IMG/VR virus record: IMGVR_UViG_3300048999_000052 | Coordinates: 19,491-83,490 of that record | Length of the DNA: 64,000 nt | Direction: 5' to 3' (one strand) | Source: a virus | Shown here: one piece after another, positions 53,215 through 63,612 of the stretch | Layout of the letters: every line of letters begins with the position of its first letter | Position numbering within the stretch: position 1 is the stretch's first letter | Program-made: the position numbers and the translations under genes | The notes under the pieces: generated by a model | What the model saw: the letters and a program-made list of their open reading frames with translations, nothing else | Told to the model about the DNA's origin: nothing | Database searches by the model: none

Positions 53215-56200
53215 TGAGCGAGTCGCCGCAGGAACGGAACGCGAATGTCGTTCTGACTGCGGATGTCGACGCCTACAACCAGTCGATGAAGCAGGCCTCC
53301 CAGTCCACCACTGGGTTGTCCGCGCAGGTCGATGCACTAGCCAAATCGCTGGACAGTCTGGCAAAGTCGGCTGGGCAGAAGTTGCAGATCTTCGGTGCTG
53401 GCACGGCGGCGGGCATCGTTGGGGTGACTGCCGCCTATGCTTCCTTCGAGAAGCAGATGAGCTCTCTGCAAGCTCAGGCGGCAGTCACCAACCGCTCCTT
53501 CTCGCAGATGGAAACCTCGGTCAACCAGCTTCGTCGCGAGTTCCCAGTTACGACTGGGGCGGCGGCGGACCTGGTCCGTACTTTGGGTGGTCTGAAGGAC
53601 GGTACGGCCCGGGTCTCTGATCTGGCCGAGACCTTCACCCGACTAGGTGCTGCTACTGGTGAATCCACCGGCGCGCTGACTCAAGGACTCCTTGGGTTGC
53701 AGCGCCAGATGGGCACCACCCAGAAGGACACCGCCAAGTACGCCAACGTACTGACTGACCTGTCCCAGAAGAACGGCGTGGCGGCGTCTTCGATCCTGGA
53801 CTTCTCCTCAGCGATCGCGCCGATTGGCCGCATCGCCGGGATGACCCAGACCGAGATCATGGGCGTCTCGACCGCGTTCACCAAGGCTGGCCAGGATGGC
53901 TATGCCGCCGGTAACGCGTTCAACAAGATGCTCACCGACATCATGCAGGCCACCCAGTCGGGCTCGCCGGACCTGGCCAAGTACGCCAACCTGATCGGTG
54001 TCACTGTCGATCAGTTCGCCAAGATGGACAAGACCTCGGCAATCACCGACGTCTTCAACGAACTGAACCGGCTTGGCCCGAACGCGATCCAGATCCTGAA
54101 CCGGATGGGTCTGGACGGGATGCGGACGATGCGGGCGATCGCTGGCGTCACCCAGCAGACCGGTGGCATCGGCAAGCAGATCGTTGAAGCCCGAGCTGCC
54201 TATGGCGACACCGGCGCTGGCAACGCGCTGGGCCGAGGCTCCGAAGCAGCTGTTGGTGGCCTCAGCGATGCCCTGGTCCGGCTGCAGAACTCCTCCAAGC
54301 AGATCGGTGAGGGGCTGGGGAAGAACTTCGCTCCAGTAGCCACCCAGTTCGTTGATGGCGTCAATGCGATGGCTGGGGCAGCTGCCAAGCTGGTTGACGG
54401 CCCACTGGGCACGATGGCCTCGATGCTGGCCTCGGTGGCCTCAGCTGCTGGCCTGGTGGGTGGCACCTTGCTGAAGTTCGCCGGTCCGCTGGCGACGCTG
54501 GCCACAGGGTATGCGCTGACCCGGAACGCCTTCACCGGCGGCATCATGGATCAGCTGCGGGGCAGAACCGACTCCAAGTACCAGCAGGCCCAGGCCGCGG
54601 GCACGATGGGACCAGTCCGCAGTGGGATGTATGCGGCTGGTGAGTTCCTCGGTAACGCGGGTAACAACCTTCGCCAGCGCATTGGTCTGGGCCAGCCGGG
54701 TCAGGGGCCGGGGATCATGTCCCGGATCGCTGGCCTACCGCTGCACGCGGCAGCGGCTGGCCTGAACTTCCTGCAGACTGGTTACGACCCACTACACCAC
54801 CCGTTCGATCCCACCCGGCGTCAGGAGCTCATTGGCGCTGGCTCAGTGTCGGGTGCGTTCAACCAGTTCATCCAGGGCCGCGGTGGCGCATTGGCCGGTG
54901 GCGCCAATCAGATGGGTGCTGCCCGGCAGGGAATGTCCGCCGCCTGGCAGCAGATCATGGGCACCGGCAGTACTGCCCAGGCGGGCCAGAACGTCTCCAG
55001 GGCCTTCGGTGGGCTGGGTTCGGGGGCGACTGCGCTAACCCGGTCGTTCGTCAGCTTCAACGCTGGCCTGGCCCGGGCTACGGCTGGTCTGGCGGTACTG
55101 GCTACTAGAGCTACTGGCTCGGTGGCGATGAGCGGACTGCGGGCAGCTGGGCGCGGCATCATGAACTTCGCCGGCGGTCCGATCGGGCTGGGGCTGATGG
55201 CGGGCACCGGCATCCTGGCTGGTCGCTCGCAGATCAAGGACGCCACTTCACTGCAGGGTCTGGTCGGCCAGGGTGCGGATCAGTCCTCGATGATGGACAC
55301 CTACCGCTCGGCAGTGGGTGCAGCCACCACCGCTACCTATGACTTCGCCAAGGCGATGAAGGACGCCACCGCAGCCACTACTCCGACCACGGTGGCTGGG
55401 GCCAAGACGGTGTCGCAGTCCGACGTAGGTACCGCTATGACCCGGGACTACACCAACCCGGCGATGGGCAAGATGGACGAGGGCGGGATCAAGAACCTGC
55501 TCCGCTCGGCAATGACCGGCAAGGAGACTCCGGCTGCGATCCAGGAGATCAAGCTGGACCTCCTCAAGCGCTTCGGTGGTGACACTCAGAAGGTCCAGGG
55601 GATCCTGGATGACATCACTTCCGGGCAGGGTAACTTCGACTTCTCTACCTATCTGACCGAGGCGGCTAAGTCCAACCCGGGTGGGCTGATCGGCGGTACG
55701 TTCAAGACCTCCGACACCTCCAAGACCTATTACTCCCAACTGGGCGCTGAAGTACAGAACCGGGCCGCTCGGGCTGGTACGGCAGGTGGGCCGCAGGCCT
55801 TCCAGCAGCAGACCCTGGCTGACTTCAACGCGCTGCTGAAGGGTGCGGGTCAGTCCTACGGCTCGTTGACCTCTGCTGGTATCGGTCAGCAGAACCAGTT
55901 CTTCGGACAGATGTACCTGGGCGGCAAGGGCACGGTGGAGAACCTGGCCCGTAACGCCCAGGGTGGTTCGGTCGACGACATGACCAAGGTCTGGAAGGAC
56001 TTCCTGTCCAAGGACGGGGACGCAGGTAAGGCCTTCGACGAGTTCTTGGGCCGGGCCGGACTGAACCGCGAAGACGTCCAGCGGATCCTGAACGGCGAGA
56101 CCGTCAACGGGATGGACCGGACCAAGCTGTTCAACACCCAGACCAACAGCAACCTGGCTCAGTTGGATGCCTCGGTTCTGACTGGACCGGAGCAGACAGC

Positions 56201-59200
56201 TCAGCGGATTGCGGCTACCCGAGCCGGCGGGGCCACACAAAACCTGGCCGAGGTACAGGCAGCGATCAGTTCACCGGGTGACGTGAACAAGCAGCTGCAG
56301 GCCGTCGACGCGATGGTGACCAAGCTACAGGGCATGGGTGAGTCGGCAGCGGGTATCCAGGGCGACCTGATCAACCTGAAGGCGGCCATCGGTGACACCA
56401 CCGACCCGCTGTATCAGCTGGCGGCAGCAGCTCAGAGCGCGGCTAAGGACTTCGCCAGCTTCCAGCTGAGCGTGTCTGGGGCAGGGGTTGGCCAGCAGTA
56501 CGCGCTAGCCGGGCAGTCGTTCCAGGCCACCATGGGTGCTAGCACCGGTCCCGAAGGTGAGCAGGAGCGTAAGCAGGCGCTGGCCGACATCCGGTCGCAG
56601 ACGCTGAGCGCTGCCCAGTTCTTCAAGCAGCAGATCATCAACCAGCGCGAGTTCACCATCTCCCGGCAGAACGCTGAGGATGACTTCGCCACCCAGCGGT
56701 CGCGCAACGACCGCAACTTCAACCTGCAGCAGAACCGGCAGCAGTTTGACTACAACCTGCAGCAGCAGCGCGGTGAGGCCGACTACACCCAGTCGCGGAT
56801 GCGCAACCAGGAAGACTACAACGTCTCTCGGCAGCGCTCCGAGGAGCAGTACCAGATCAGTGTGAAGCGGACGCTGGACGACTACAACACCTCGCGGCAG
56901 CGTGGTGAGGCTGACTACCAGCTGTCGATCAAGCGCAACGCGCAGGCGTTCAACATCTCCCAGACCCAGTCCTACGAGGACTTCAAGACCTCGAAGATCC
57001 GCTCGGAGCAGGACTTCAACCACCAGGTCACCTTAATGGTGGAACAGTCCGCGAAGCAGATGATGAACATCTACGAGCGGGTTACGGTCCAGCGGACTTG
57101 GTCTGCTGCCTCGTTGCTGCAGAATGCCCAGGACCAGAACCGCCGGATGGCTGAGCAGGCGCAGAACCTGGACAAGGCTCGCTCGATGGGGTTCAGTTCC
57201 GACACCATCAAGCAGCTGGGGCTGACTGACGCCGACAACGCCCAGCAGCTGGCCCGGCTGGTGGCGGACGCGGCTTCGGACCCGAACCTGGTGGGTCAGT
57301 TCAATAAGGCGGTCGCGGACCGGCTGAAGGACTCCTCGTCGCTGGTCAAGGACCAGGACAACGCGGCCTGGGAAGAGATGAACCGGCAGTACCAGCTGAG
57401 CTTGCAGCGCGGTGAGCAGGACTTCAACAAGTCCCGGGACCGGGCGATGAAGGCCTACAAGCTGCAGCTGTCCCAGCAGGCCGATGACTACCGGACTGCG
57501 CTGACTCGTGGTCAGCAGGACCTGACCAAGATGCTCACCCGGGGTCGCCAGGACTACACCAAGGCGATGAAGCAGGGCTCGGACGACTACGACAAGGCGA
57601 TGACCCGGGCGGCCGAGGACTACAAGAAGACCACCGATCGGTCTGCGGCTGACTACCAGCGCACGATCGCCCGGCAGGTGCACGACTACAACGTCTCGAT
57701 CAACGACATGGTCACTGACTTCGAGAAGCAGATGAACCGAAGCCAGCAGCAGTTCGACCGGATGACGGCCGACCTGTCGATGAGCCTTGAGGAGATCCTG
57801 ACCACTGCCACCAAGAAGCTGACTGGCAACCTCAAGACCGAGGCTGACCTGATGCTGGCCACCTGGAACAAGATCAAGAAGGACGTGCTCACGGTCTCGG
57901 GTCAGCTGAAGGCTGCCATCGACACCCAGTGGGGCTTCCTACCTGATGGTCGTAAGGGCAGCCGGTCCAGCGGCTCGGGCGCGGGCGGTGGCCACGAAGC
58001 GACTGGCACCGGTGGTGGTAGCGGCGCTCCGACCGCACCAGTCAAGGACAACCAGCCCACCATCCCGATCACCGGTGGGCACATCACCACGCCGTTCGGT
58101 AAGAAGGGCTCAATGTGGGCCTCTGGCTACCACACCGGTGATGACTACGCGACGCCGATCGGTACCCCGATCCACGCGGCTCTGCCGGGCAAGGTGATGA
58201 GTACGGCTTGGGGCGGCGCCTACGGCAACCTGACCAAGATCGCAGTCGGTCCTGGCATCGAGACCTGGTATGCCCACCAGAGTTCGTTTGGGGTCAAGCC
58301 CGGTGAGCGGGTCAAAGAAGGCGAGGTCATCGGTAAGACCGGTGCCACCGGTAACGTCACCGGACCCCACTTGCACTTCGAAGTGCGCGACCACGGCAAG
58401 CCGGTCAACCCTTCGACCCTGGGTCAGATGATGAGCTCGGGGGCTACCTCGGGTGTCACTTTGGAGGAGCAGTATGCCTTCGAGCAGCTGATCAAGAACG
58501 ATCCCACCTTGGCGATCTTCTTCCACGACCACATGCTCAGTGATTACCTGAACTCCTGGGCTGATGGTCGCCAGGCTCAGTTGGGTGTTAGTTCGCCGGT
58601 CCAGCCCGGTGGGCCGGGGCATGCGCCGACGAACGTGACCGGGAACAAGGCCATCGTCAAGCAGATGTCGGCAGCTCGGGGCTGGGGTCAGTACTGGGAC
58701 AGCCTGTACAACCTGTTGATGGGTGAGTCCGGATTCAACAACAACGCGCAGAACCCGACATCGTCGGCTTACGGCATGTTCCAGTTCCTGAATTCGACCT
58801 GGGCTGGGGTTGGCGGTCACAAGACCTCTGACCCGACCCTGCAGACCAAGTACGGCCTGGAGTACATCGCCCGGTCTTACGGCAACCCGGGTAACGCCTA
58901 CGCGAAGTGGAAGGCTCGCTCCCCGCACTGGTACGGCGAGGGCGCGATCTTCTCTGGTGCTCAGCAGATCGGCATTGGTGAGCGCGGACCAGAAGCCGTG
59001 CTGCCGCTGAACGAGCGGGGTGCAGACTTCATCGCCGAACTGATGGCGAAGATGTCACCGGGTCAGGATGCTCGGCGCAACAACACCCGGGGCACTAGTG
59101 TGCCGATCGTGCACAACAACACCTACACGAAGGTGGACAGCTCGACGAACTTCACCGGACCGGTTTCAGTCACCGCCAACGACCCGAACGAGCTGGCCGA

Positions 59201-59267
59201 GAAGCTGCGGCAGAAGCGCCGGGCCAAGGCGCTGTCGAACCCAGCCCTGGGAGGTAATCGTGCCTAG
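53214..59267 (+). CDS. Tape measure protein with M23 peptidase and transglycosylase-like domains, 2017 aa
   Basis: GTG at 53214 follows AGGAGGG. The N-terminal part (FGAGTAAGIVGVTAAYASFE, then QMETSVNQLRREFPVTTGAA) matches tape measure proteins that set tail length; hydrophobic helices lie near residues 400-680. Residues 1140-1530 are an Arg/Gln/Asp/Tyr-rich coiled region with repeats such as EDYNVSRQRSEEQYQIS. An M23 peptidase follows (YHTGDDYATPIGTPIHAALP near 1638, HLHFEVRD near 1719), then a lysozyme-like domain (MGESGFNNNAQNP near 1836, SAYGMFQF). Both would locally open peptidoglycan during DNA entry. Confidence 0.92.
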   Translation: MSESPQERNANVVLTADVDAYNQSMKQASQSTTGLSAQVDALAKSLDSLAKSAGQKLQIFGAGTAAGIVGVTAAYASFEKQMSSLQAQAAVTNRSFSQMETSVNQLRREFPVTTGAAADLVRTLGGLKDGTARVSDLAETFTRLGAATGESTGALTQGLLGLQRQMGTTQKDTAKYANVLTDLSQKNGVAASSILDFSSAIAPIGRIAGMTQTEIMGVSTAFTKAGQDGYAAGNAFNKMLTDIMQATQSGSPDLAKYANLIGVTVDQFAKMDKTSAITDVFNELNRLGPNAIQILNRMGLDGMRTMRAIAGVTQQTGGIGKQIVEARAAYGDTGAGNALGRGSEAAVGGLSDALVRLQNSSKQIGEGLGKNFAPVATQFVDGVNAMAGAAAKLVDGPLGTMASMLASVASAAGLVGGTLLKFAGPLATLATGYALTRNAFTGGIMDQLRGRTDSKYQQAQAAGTMGPVRSGMYAAGEFLGNAGNNLRQRIGLGQPGQGPGIMSRIAGLPLHAAAAGLNFLQTGYDPLHHPFDPTRRQELIGAGSVSGAFNQFIQGRGGALAGGANQMGAARQGMSAAWQQIMGTGSTAQAGQNVSRAFGGLGSGATALTRSFVSFNAGLARATAGLAVLATRATGSVAMSGLRAAGRGIMNFAGGPIGLGLMAGTGILAGRSQIKDATSLQGLVGQGADQSSMMDTYRSAVGAATTATYDFAKAMKDATAATTPTTVAGAKTVSQSDVGTAMTRDYTNPAMGKMDEGGIKNLLRSAMTGKETPAAIQEIKLDLLKRFGGDTQKVQGILDDITSGQGNFDFSTYLTEAAKSNPGGLIGGTFKTSDTSKTYYSQLGAEVQNRAARAGTAGGPQAFQQQTLADFNALLKGAGQSYGSLTSAGIGQQNQFFGQMYLGGKGTVENLARNAQGGSVDDMTKVWKDFLSKDGDAGKAFDEFLGRAGLNREDVQRILNGETVNGMDRTKLFNTQTNSNLAQLDASVLTGPEQTAQRIAATRAGGATQNLAEVQAAISSPGDVNKQLQAVDAMVTKLQGMGESAAGIQGDLINLKAAIGDTTDPLYQLAAAAQSAAKDFASFQLSVSGAGVGQQYALAGQSFQATMGASTGPEGEQERKQALADIRSQTLSAAQFFKQQIINQREFTISRQNAEDDFATQRSRNDRNFNLQQNRQQFDYNLQQQRGEADYTQSRMRNQEDYNVSRQRSEEQYQISVKRTLDDYNTSRQRGEADYQLSIKRNAQAFNISQTQSYEDFKTSKIRSEQDFNHQVTLMVEQSAKQMMNIYERVTVQRTWSAASLLQNAQDQNRRMAEQAQNLDKARSMGFSSDTIKQLGLTDADNAQQLARLVADAASDPNLVGQFNKAVADRLKDSSSLVKDQDNAAWEEMNRQYQLSLQRGEQDFNKSRDRAMKAYKLQLSQQADDYRTALTRGQQDLTKMLTRGRQDYTKAMKQGSDDYDKAMTRAAEDYKKTTDRSAADYQRTIARQVHDYNVSINDMVTDFEKQMNRSQQQFDRMTADLSMSLEEILTTATKKLTGNLKTEADLMLATWNKIKKDVLTVSGQLKAAIDTQWGFLPDGRKGSRSSGSGAGGGHEATGTGGGSGAPTAPVKDNQPTIPITGGHITTPFGKKGSMWASGYHTGDDYATPIGTPIHAALPGKVMSTAWGGAYGNLTKIAVGPGIETWYAHQSSFGVKPGERVKEGEVIGKTGATGNVTGPHLHFEVRDHGKPVNPSTLGQMMSSGATSGVTLEEQYAFEQLIKNDPTLAIFFHDHMLSDYLNSWADGRQAQLGVSSPVQPGGPGHAPTNVTGNKAIVKQMSAARGWGQYWDSLYNLLMGESGFNNNAQNPTSSAYGMFQFLNSTWAGVGGHKTSDPTLQTKYGLEYIARSYGNPGNAYAKWKARSPHWYGEGAIFSGAQQIGIGERGPEAVLPLNERGADFIAELMAKMSPGQDARRNNTRGTSVPIVHNNTYTKVDSSTNFTGPVSVTANDPNELAEKLRQKRRAKALSNPALGGNRA

Positions 59268-59772
59268 CGACAATGGACTGGTCCCGGCCAAGCCGCTGCG
59301 GCAAGGGCTCCAGGTTGTGCAGAAGTCCGAGCCCGGATTGGGCTCGTACGCGATGTCGATCGATTACGGCGGTCAGTGGTTGGACCTGAACGACAAGCTC
59401 AACTACGAGGTCGGTGGTGAGACCCAGAACTCGACTGCGGTTACCTGGCGCAAGGTGGTGGTGACCTCCCCAGTGGCGGAGGGCGCCTACACCGTGCACG
59501 CGGTCAAGGAGATGGTCAACGAACAGATCCAGATCTATGTCCGGGGTGCGAACCAGTGGGAGTCCCAGATCAACCTGAAGCGGCTGGAGGGGCTGTTCAG
59601 CCGGCTCGACTTCAGGCTGCGCCTCGACTTCGATGACTACCGGGAGATCTGGCAGTGCCAGACCGCTGACTACCAGTACGAACGCTCCCGGGTGTACGCG
59701 CACAACGGGATGTCAGTGTTTACTGCCACTGTGCCCAGATTCCCCACAGTGACGATTGAGCGGCTGGTATGA
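59260..59772 (+). CDS. Minor tail protein, 170 aa
   Basis: GTG at 59260 follows GGGAGG and overlaps the tape measure stop by 8 nt; a longer frame upstream is a shadow. It has a beta-rich sequence (SYAMSIDYGGQWLDLNDKLN, VVVTSPVAEGAYTVHAVKEM, RLDFRLRLDFDDYREIWQCQ). Its place directly after the tape measure is that of the distal-tail (Dit-like) or first minor tail protein. Confidence 0.7.
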   Translation: MPSDNGLVPAKPLRQGLQVVQKSEPGLGSYAMSIDYGGQWLDLNDKLNYEVGGETQNSTAVTWRKVVVTSPVAEGAYTVHAVKEMVNEQIQIYVRGANQWESQINLKRLEGLFSRLDFRLRLDFDDYREIWQCQTADYQYERSRVYAHNGMSVFTATVPRFPTVTIERLV

Positions 59773-60212
59773 GCGGCCTTGCTCTGTGGGGCGCCAACGA
59801 GATCTCTCAGATGATCTTCGGCCAGCGCTCCCCCGTACCGCAGAGCTATTACCTGGCGTTGATCCGGACCAACCAGCCGAATGCGTTCTCAGACGGTACT
59901 GGCCTGGATGAGCCGCCTACTGATACCACTGGCTACGCCCGGATTGAATTGGTCAACGACCCGACCATCTGGGACACCGATGGCTACTACCTGGTCCGGA
60001 ACATAATCGACCTGACTTTCTTGGCCGCTACCGCTGATTGGGGTCGAATCAACTACTGGGCGCTGTGTAACGCGGTCACCGGTGGGTTCGTCTACTTCAC
60101 CGGTCGGCTACCGCAGTCCGAGGTGGTCAGCTCCGGCGACATCGTGCACATCCCAGCTGGTTCATTGCAGATCAGCCTGGGACCGATCTTCGGGGTGGAC
60201 GATGGCGGTTAA
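59769..60212 (+). CDS. Minor tail protein, 147 aa
   Basis: ATG at 59769 overlaps the previous stop. It begins MSGLALWGANEISQMIFGQR and shows YYLALIRTNQPNAFSDGTGL, RIELVNDPTIWDTDGYYL and SGDIVHIPAGSLQISLGPIF, a known pattern of tail-tip proteins of actinophages. It may bind the tail fibres. Confidence 0.7.
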   Translation: MSGLALWGANEISQMIFGQRSPVPQSYYLALIRTNQPNAFSDGTGLDEPPTDTTGYARIELVNDPTIWDTDGYYLVRNIIDLTFLAATADWGRINYWALCNAVTGGFVYFTGRLPQSEVVSSGDIVHIPAGSLQISLGPIFGVDDGG

Positions 60213-61218
60213 GAACTTGATCCCGGAGCCGATCAGCTTCGCCATGGACCCAAGTCTGAAGATCCTGGTGGAGTCCGGTACTCCAGTGGATCCGTCCGAA
60301 GTGCTGGTGCCCTACAACGCCGCCAGCTACATCTTGGATGACTACCGGATCCTAAACGGCTGGCCGGTGGAAGTACCGCCGTATGACTTTCGTCAGCACG
60401 CGCTGATCTCCATCGACGGCACCATCATCAGCAACCGCCAGTCCCCGGCCTCAGTGAAGTCCAACGCTGATGTGCGCTGGGTGGCCAGTGAATTGAGCTA
60501 CGACGACGTCACCTTCGTCTGGCGGCCAGAAGACAGTCCGTACCCGGGTTACACCTGGCGCTCGTCGGTGGACTACGCCCCCACCTTCATCGACGACTAC
60601 ACCTACCGGGTCGGCAAAGAGCTGATCACTGCTAACGCACTGAACTTCGCGGGCGAGAACAAGCAGCACCTCTGGTCCGAATTCACCGGTGGCTTCGGTG
60701 CGACTGCTGGCTTCACGCTGATCTTCGTGATGAGTCTGCAGAGCCGGTTTGGACTCGATGGCGCGGTCTTGGACTACGCCGGACTATTCGGCGCTGGTCA
60801 TGCCACTCCTGGTGGTGCCGATGACTTGTTCGATGAAGAAGTTGACGGCGCCCAGACCAACCTGCAGATGCGGGGACGGTATCTGTGGGCGAACTCCAAC
60901 CAGATGGCCTTCCAGCGGTTGTTCCCGATCAACCTGGCCCTGACCAGAGCTCAGCCGTCCTACCTGGCCCTCACCGTCAACCAGCCCTACACCAAGGTGA
61001 TGATGGGGTTTGGTACATCTTCGATGCAGGTGGCCCAGGTCCAGACTGCTCCAGATGCTGAAGCCAACCACCTAGATTGGGTCATCGGTCGGGCGACTGG
61101 TGACCTGCTGCACTGTGCAGATATGACCCTGTTCGACCTCAGCCTGTACGCCAGCCCGCTTAGCGATGCTGACACGCTCGCGGAGATCGCGACCCTGAGC
61201 CAGGCCTACGGAGGTTGA
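60202..61218 (+). CDS. Minor tail protein with lectin-like C-terminal domain, 338 aa
   Basis: ATG at 60202 overlaps the previous gene by 11 nt. The first 150 residues are a beta-rich domain; residues 160-338 (QHLWSEFTGGFGATAGFTLI, then ADMTLFDLSLYASPLSDADT) fit a concanavalin/LamG-like sandwich that may bind surface sugars. It is probably a receptor-contact or tail-tip protein. Confidence 0.68.
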   Translation: MAVKNLIPEPISFAMDPSLKILVESGTPVDPSEVLVPYNAASYILDDYRILNGWPVEVPPYDFRQHALISIDGTIISNRQSPASVKSNADVRWVASELSYDDVTFVWRPEDSPYPGYTWRSSVDYAPTFIDDYTYRVGKELITANALNFAGENKQHLWSEFTGGFGATAGFTLIFVMSLQSRFGLDGAVLDYAGLFGAGHATPGGADDLFDEEVDGAQTNLQMRGRYLWANSNQMAFQRLFPINLALTRAQPSYLALTVNQPYTKVMMGFGTSSMQVAQVQTAPDAEANHLDWVIGRATGDLLHCADMTLFDLSLYASPLSDADTLAEIATLSQAYGG

Positions 61219-61219
61219 G

Positions 61220-63415
61220 ATGGGGCTTTCCGCCCAGACCGTCGATCTCCAGCCGGTGGGCTACTTCCGGATCTATGCTCGACCCCCTGGTGGGGACCGG
61301 GTGGAGATCACCATGTTCCGGGGTGCTCCAGTCCAGGTCAGCTCGCTGGGAACGTCAGACCCGTTCGGTGACTCCACCGCCACCTTGACCTTCCCGCAGA
61401 TCACCATCTGGGATAAGCCCGGTTCTGGGGATCTCAGCTGGCTGGTGCCTTACACCGACATCGACATCGTCTGGCAAAACGTCGCGCCCTACAACCACGT
61501 CTGGCAGTGGGAGGGCTTCAGCATCGATGAGTCCCTGGCAGTGACCGGGAACGACTCCTCGCTGACGCTGGAGTGCAAGGGCGCGCTCTACCAGGCCGAC
61601 AACTACCTGGCTGCGCCGTACTACCCACAACGCCCAGTGCCGTACGAGATCCTGATCCGCGAAGCCTTGAGCCCGGCCAAGCGGCCTGGGCTTCGAACCT
61701 CTGCTGTCACGATGGAGTTCCCTTCAGACTGGAACACCGTCGTACCGCCCTTCAATGAGCCGGCCGCGTTCTGGTTCCTCCAGCCCTGGGGTGTTGTTGC
61801 CGGGCAGAAGTGGACTGGGCTGACCAGCCGCTCGACTGGGTCTTGGGATCCGGTACTGACTGGCTACGTCCAGGGCCTGCTCTCGGTGATGTACGACGAG
61901 GGAGGGGCGCAATGGAGCCTGCGCAAGGATGTCGGGAGGAAACCTGCGCTGTACTTGCGCAGACCTCCGCTCAAGACCGATCCGAACTTGCTGATGATCG
62001 ACTTGGGGACGCCGGGAGTGGAAGTCCAGCTGAGCCGGGACTTCACCCAATCTGCCAACGTGATCTATGGACAGGGAACGGATTCAGCCGGGGTTGCTTT
62101 CTCCGGTATGGAGATCAACAACCTGGGTGACCAGACCTACTTCGTTCCGTTCAGCGCAGCCCGGACTGTCTACCCGACCACCAACAACCCGAACTACAAC
62201 ACCAACATCGCCCGCAAGGAGACCTTGCTGCGGTTCCCGGACGGGATGGACGAGCTGGCCGCTCGGCAGCTGAGCAACGCCCAGCTGATGCGCTTCGCTG
62301 ACCCCGGCTACACCGGCCAGCTGACGCTGCGGGTGGACCCGTACCTGCAGGAGTCTGGGATTACCTTCCCCCGGTTGCTGATCCAGGCGGGTCGCTCGGT
62401 GCTGATTCGGGGCATCCGTGGAGATAACTCCGGGGTTCTATTCCACATCTCTGATGCGCAGGTGAACGTCCAGGACGGCTCGGTACAGCTGACCATCGAC
62501 TCCAAGTACCGCGACGCGCTGACCGTGGATGAGGTCCGGGCGCGGACCAGGGACGCGCTGACGCCGCTGCGCAGCCTGCAGACTGGCAAGTACTCCAACA
62601 CGGTCCAGGACCTGCTGAAGCCGTGGAGCTACGCCGATGGCTCCGGGATGGTGCCGGAGGGCTCCCAGGAGCTGTTTACCAAGCTGATGCCCGACACTGC
62701 GGCCTTCCCGTGGACGGACTGGACCAAGAAGTACCCGCCGAAGAACCCGGCCTACACGAAGTTCTACATCAAGATCCCGAAGGCCAACCTGACCAACTCC
62801 TCGAACAACTGGGCCGGGGACACCTCCAACGGCATCTTTAAGGCTGCGTTGCCGGTGAAGATGGCCCAGTCCGGCACTATCCGGTTGAGCCAGATCGCTG
62901 CCTACGATCTGAACGGCAACCTGCTGCCGGTGTACTTCCACGTGAGTGTGTACAACAACTCCGGGGTGAGTCCAGCTGACATGCCCCGGATCCCCACCAC
63001 GAGCACCAAGATCGTCAAACCAGTGGGAGCTACCTACGCTGCGGGACAGACCAACCCGTTCTTCGAAGGTGCGTTCGAGAAGATCAAGCCAGATGGTGGC
63101 GAGCAAGACAACGCGGGCGTACTGTTCCCAGACTCGGCAGGGTTCGTGATGGGCTGGGGTAACTACTACGAGCTGGCGGGCTACTCCCCCGGCTTGAGTA
63201 GCCGTGGGGCGCCAGTCAGCGGCAAGCTAGAAGACGAGCAGCCCTGGTCGTTCGACACCTCATCGATGCCCGGCTTCGACAAGTACAACCCAGCCAACAA
63301 CGCCAACAACGCGGGCGCCGGGGTCATGTACATCATGATCTACGCCGACGCCCAACTGACCCAGGACGTCTACTTCTTGGGGCGGTTCTTCCGCCAGGAA
63401 CCAGGTACCTCATGA
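61220..63415 (+). CDS. Minor tail (central hub-like) protein, 731 aa
   Basis: ATG at 61220 follows GGAGG. The first 500 residues (DRVEITMFRGAPVQVSSLGT, PFGDSTATLTFPQITIWDKP, VWQWEGFSIDESLAVTGNDS) resemble the baseplate-hub (Tal/gp27-like) proteins of actinophages. Residues 500-731 are a further beta domain (KFYIKIPKANLTNSSNNWAG, IYADAQLTQDVYFLGRFFRQ). It is probably the tail hub, through which DNA and tape measure leave. Confidence 0.75.
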   Translation: MGLSAQTVDLQPVGYFRIYARPPGGDRVEITMFRGAPVQVSSLGTSDPFGDSTATLTFPQITIWDKPGSGDLSWLVPYTDIDIVWQNVAPYNHVWQWEGFSIDESLAVTGNDSSLTLECKGALYQADNYLAAPYYPQRPVPYEILIREALSPAKRPGLRTSAVTMEFPSDWNTVVPPFNEPAAFWFLQPWGVVAGQKWTGLTSRSTGSWDPVLTGYVQGLLSVMYDEGGAQWSLRKDVGRKPALYLRRPPLKTDPNLLMIDLGTPGVEVQLSRDFTQSANVIYGQGTDSAGVAFSGMEINNLGDQTYFVPFSAARTVYPTTNNPNYNTNIARKETLLRFPDGMDELAARQLSNAQLMRFADPGYTGQLTLRVDPYLQESGITFPRLLIQAGRSVLIRGIRGDNSGVLFHISDAQVNVQDGSVQLTIDSKYRDALTVDEVRARTRDALTPLRSLQTGKYSNTVQDLLKPWSYADGSGMVPEGSQELFTKLMPDTAAFPWTDWTKKYPPKNPAYTKFYIKIPKANLTNSSNNWAGDTSNGIFKAALPVKMAQSGTIRLSQIAAYDLNGNLLPVYFHVSVYNNSGVSPADMPRIPTTSTKIVKPVGATYAAGQTNPFFEGAFEKIKPDGGEQDNAGVLFPDSAGFVMGWGNYYELAGYSPGLSSRGAPVSGKLEDEQPWSFDTSSMPGFDKYNPANNANNAGAGVMYIMIYADAQLTQDVYFLGRFFRQEPGTS

Positions 63416-63612
63416 AGCCAACAACCACAGTCAAGATGCACAAGTACCTCACCTTCGCCTGGGGACTGCTAGCCGTACCGACGATCCTGTGGTGGCGGGA
63501 GAGCATCTTCTGGGTGGCGTTCATGAGCCTGTATGCCAATCTAGTCGGACACTGGAGCGCCTATACCGCTGCCAAGGCTGAGCGCCAAGCCGAGAAGAAT
63601 GGGGAGAACTGA
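63412..63612 (+). CDS. Small membrane protein, 66 aa
   Basis: ATG at 63412 overlaps the previous stop. Two hydrophobic helices (YLTFAWGLLAVPTILWWRES and FWVAFMSLYANLVGHWSAYT) are followed by a charged tail. It is unusual among tail genes and may act in host-membrane contact or superinfection exclusion. Function is unknown. Confidence 0.6.
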   Translation: MKPTTTVKMHKYLTFAWGLLAVPTILWWRESIFWVAFMSLYANLVGHWSAYTAAKAERQAEKNGEN

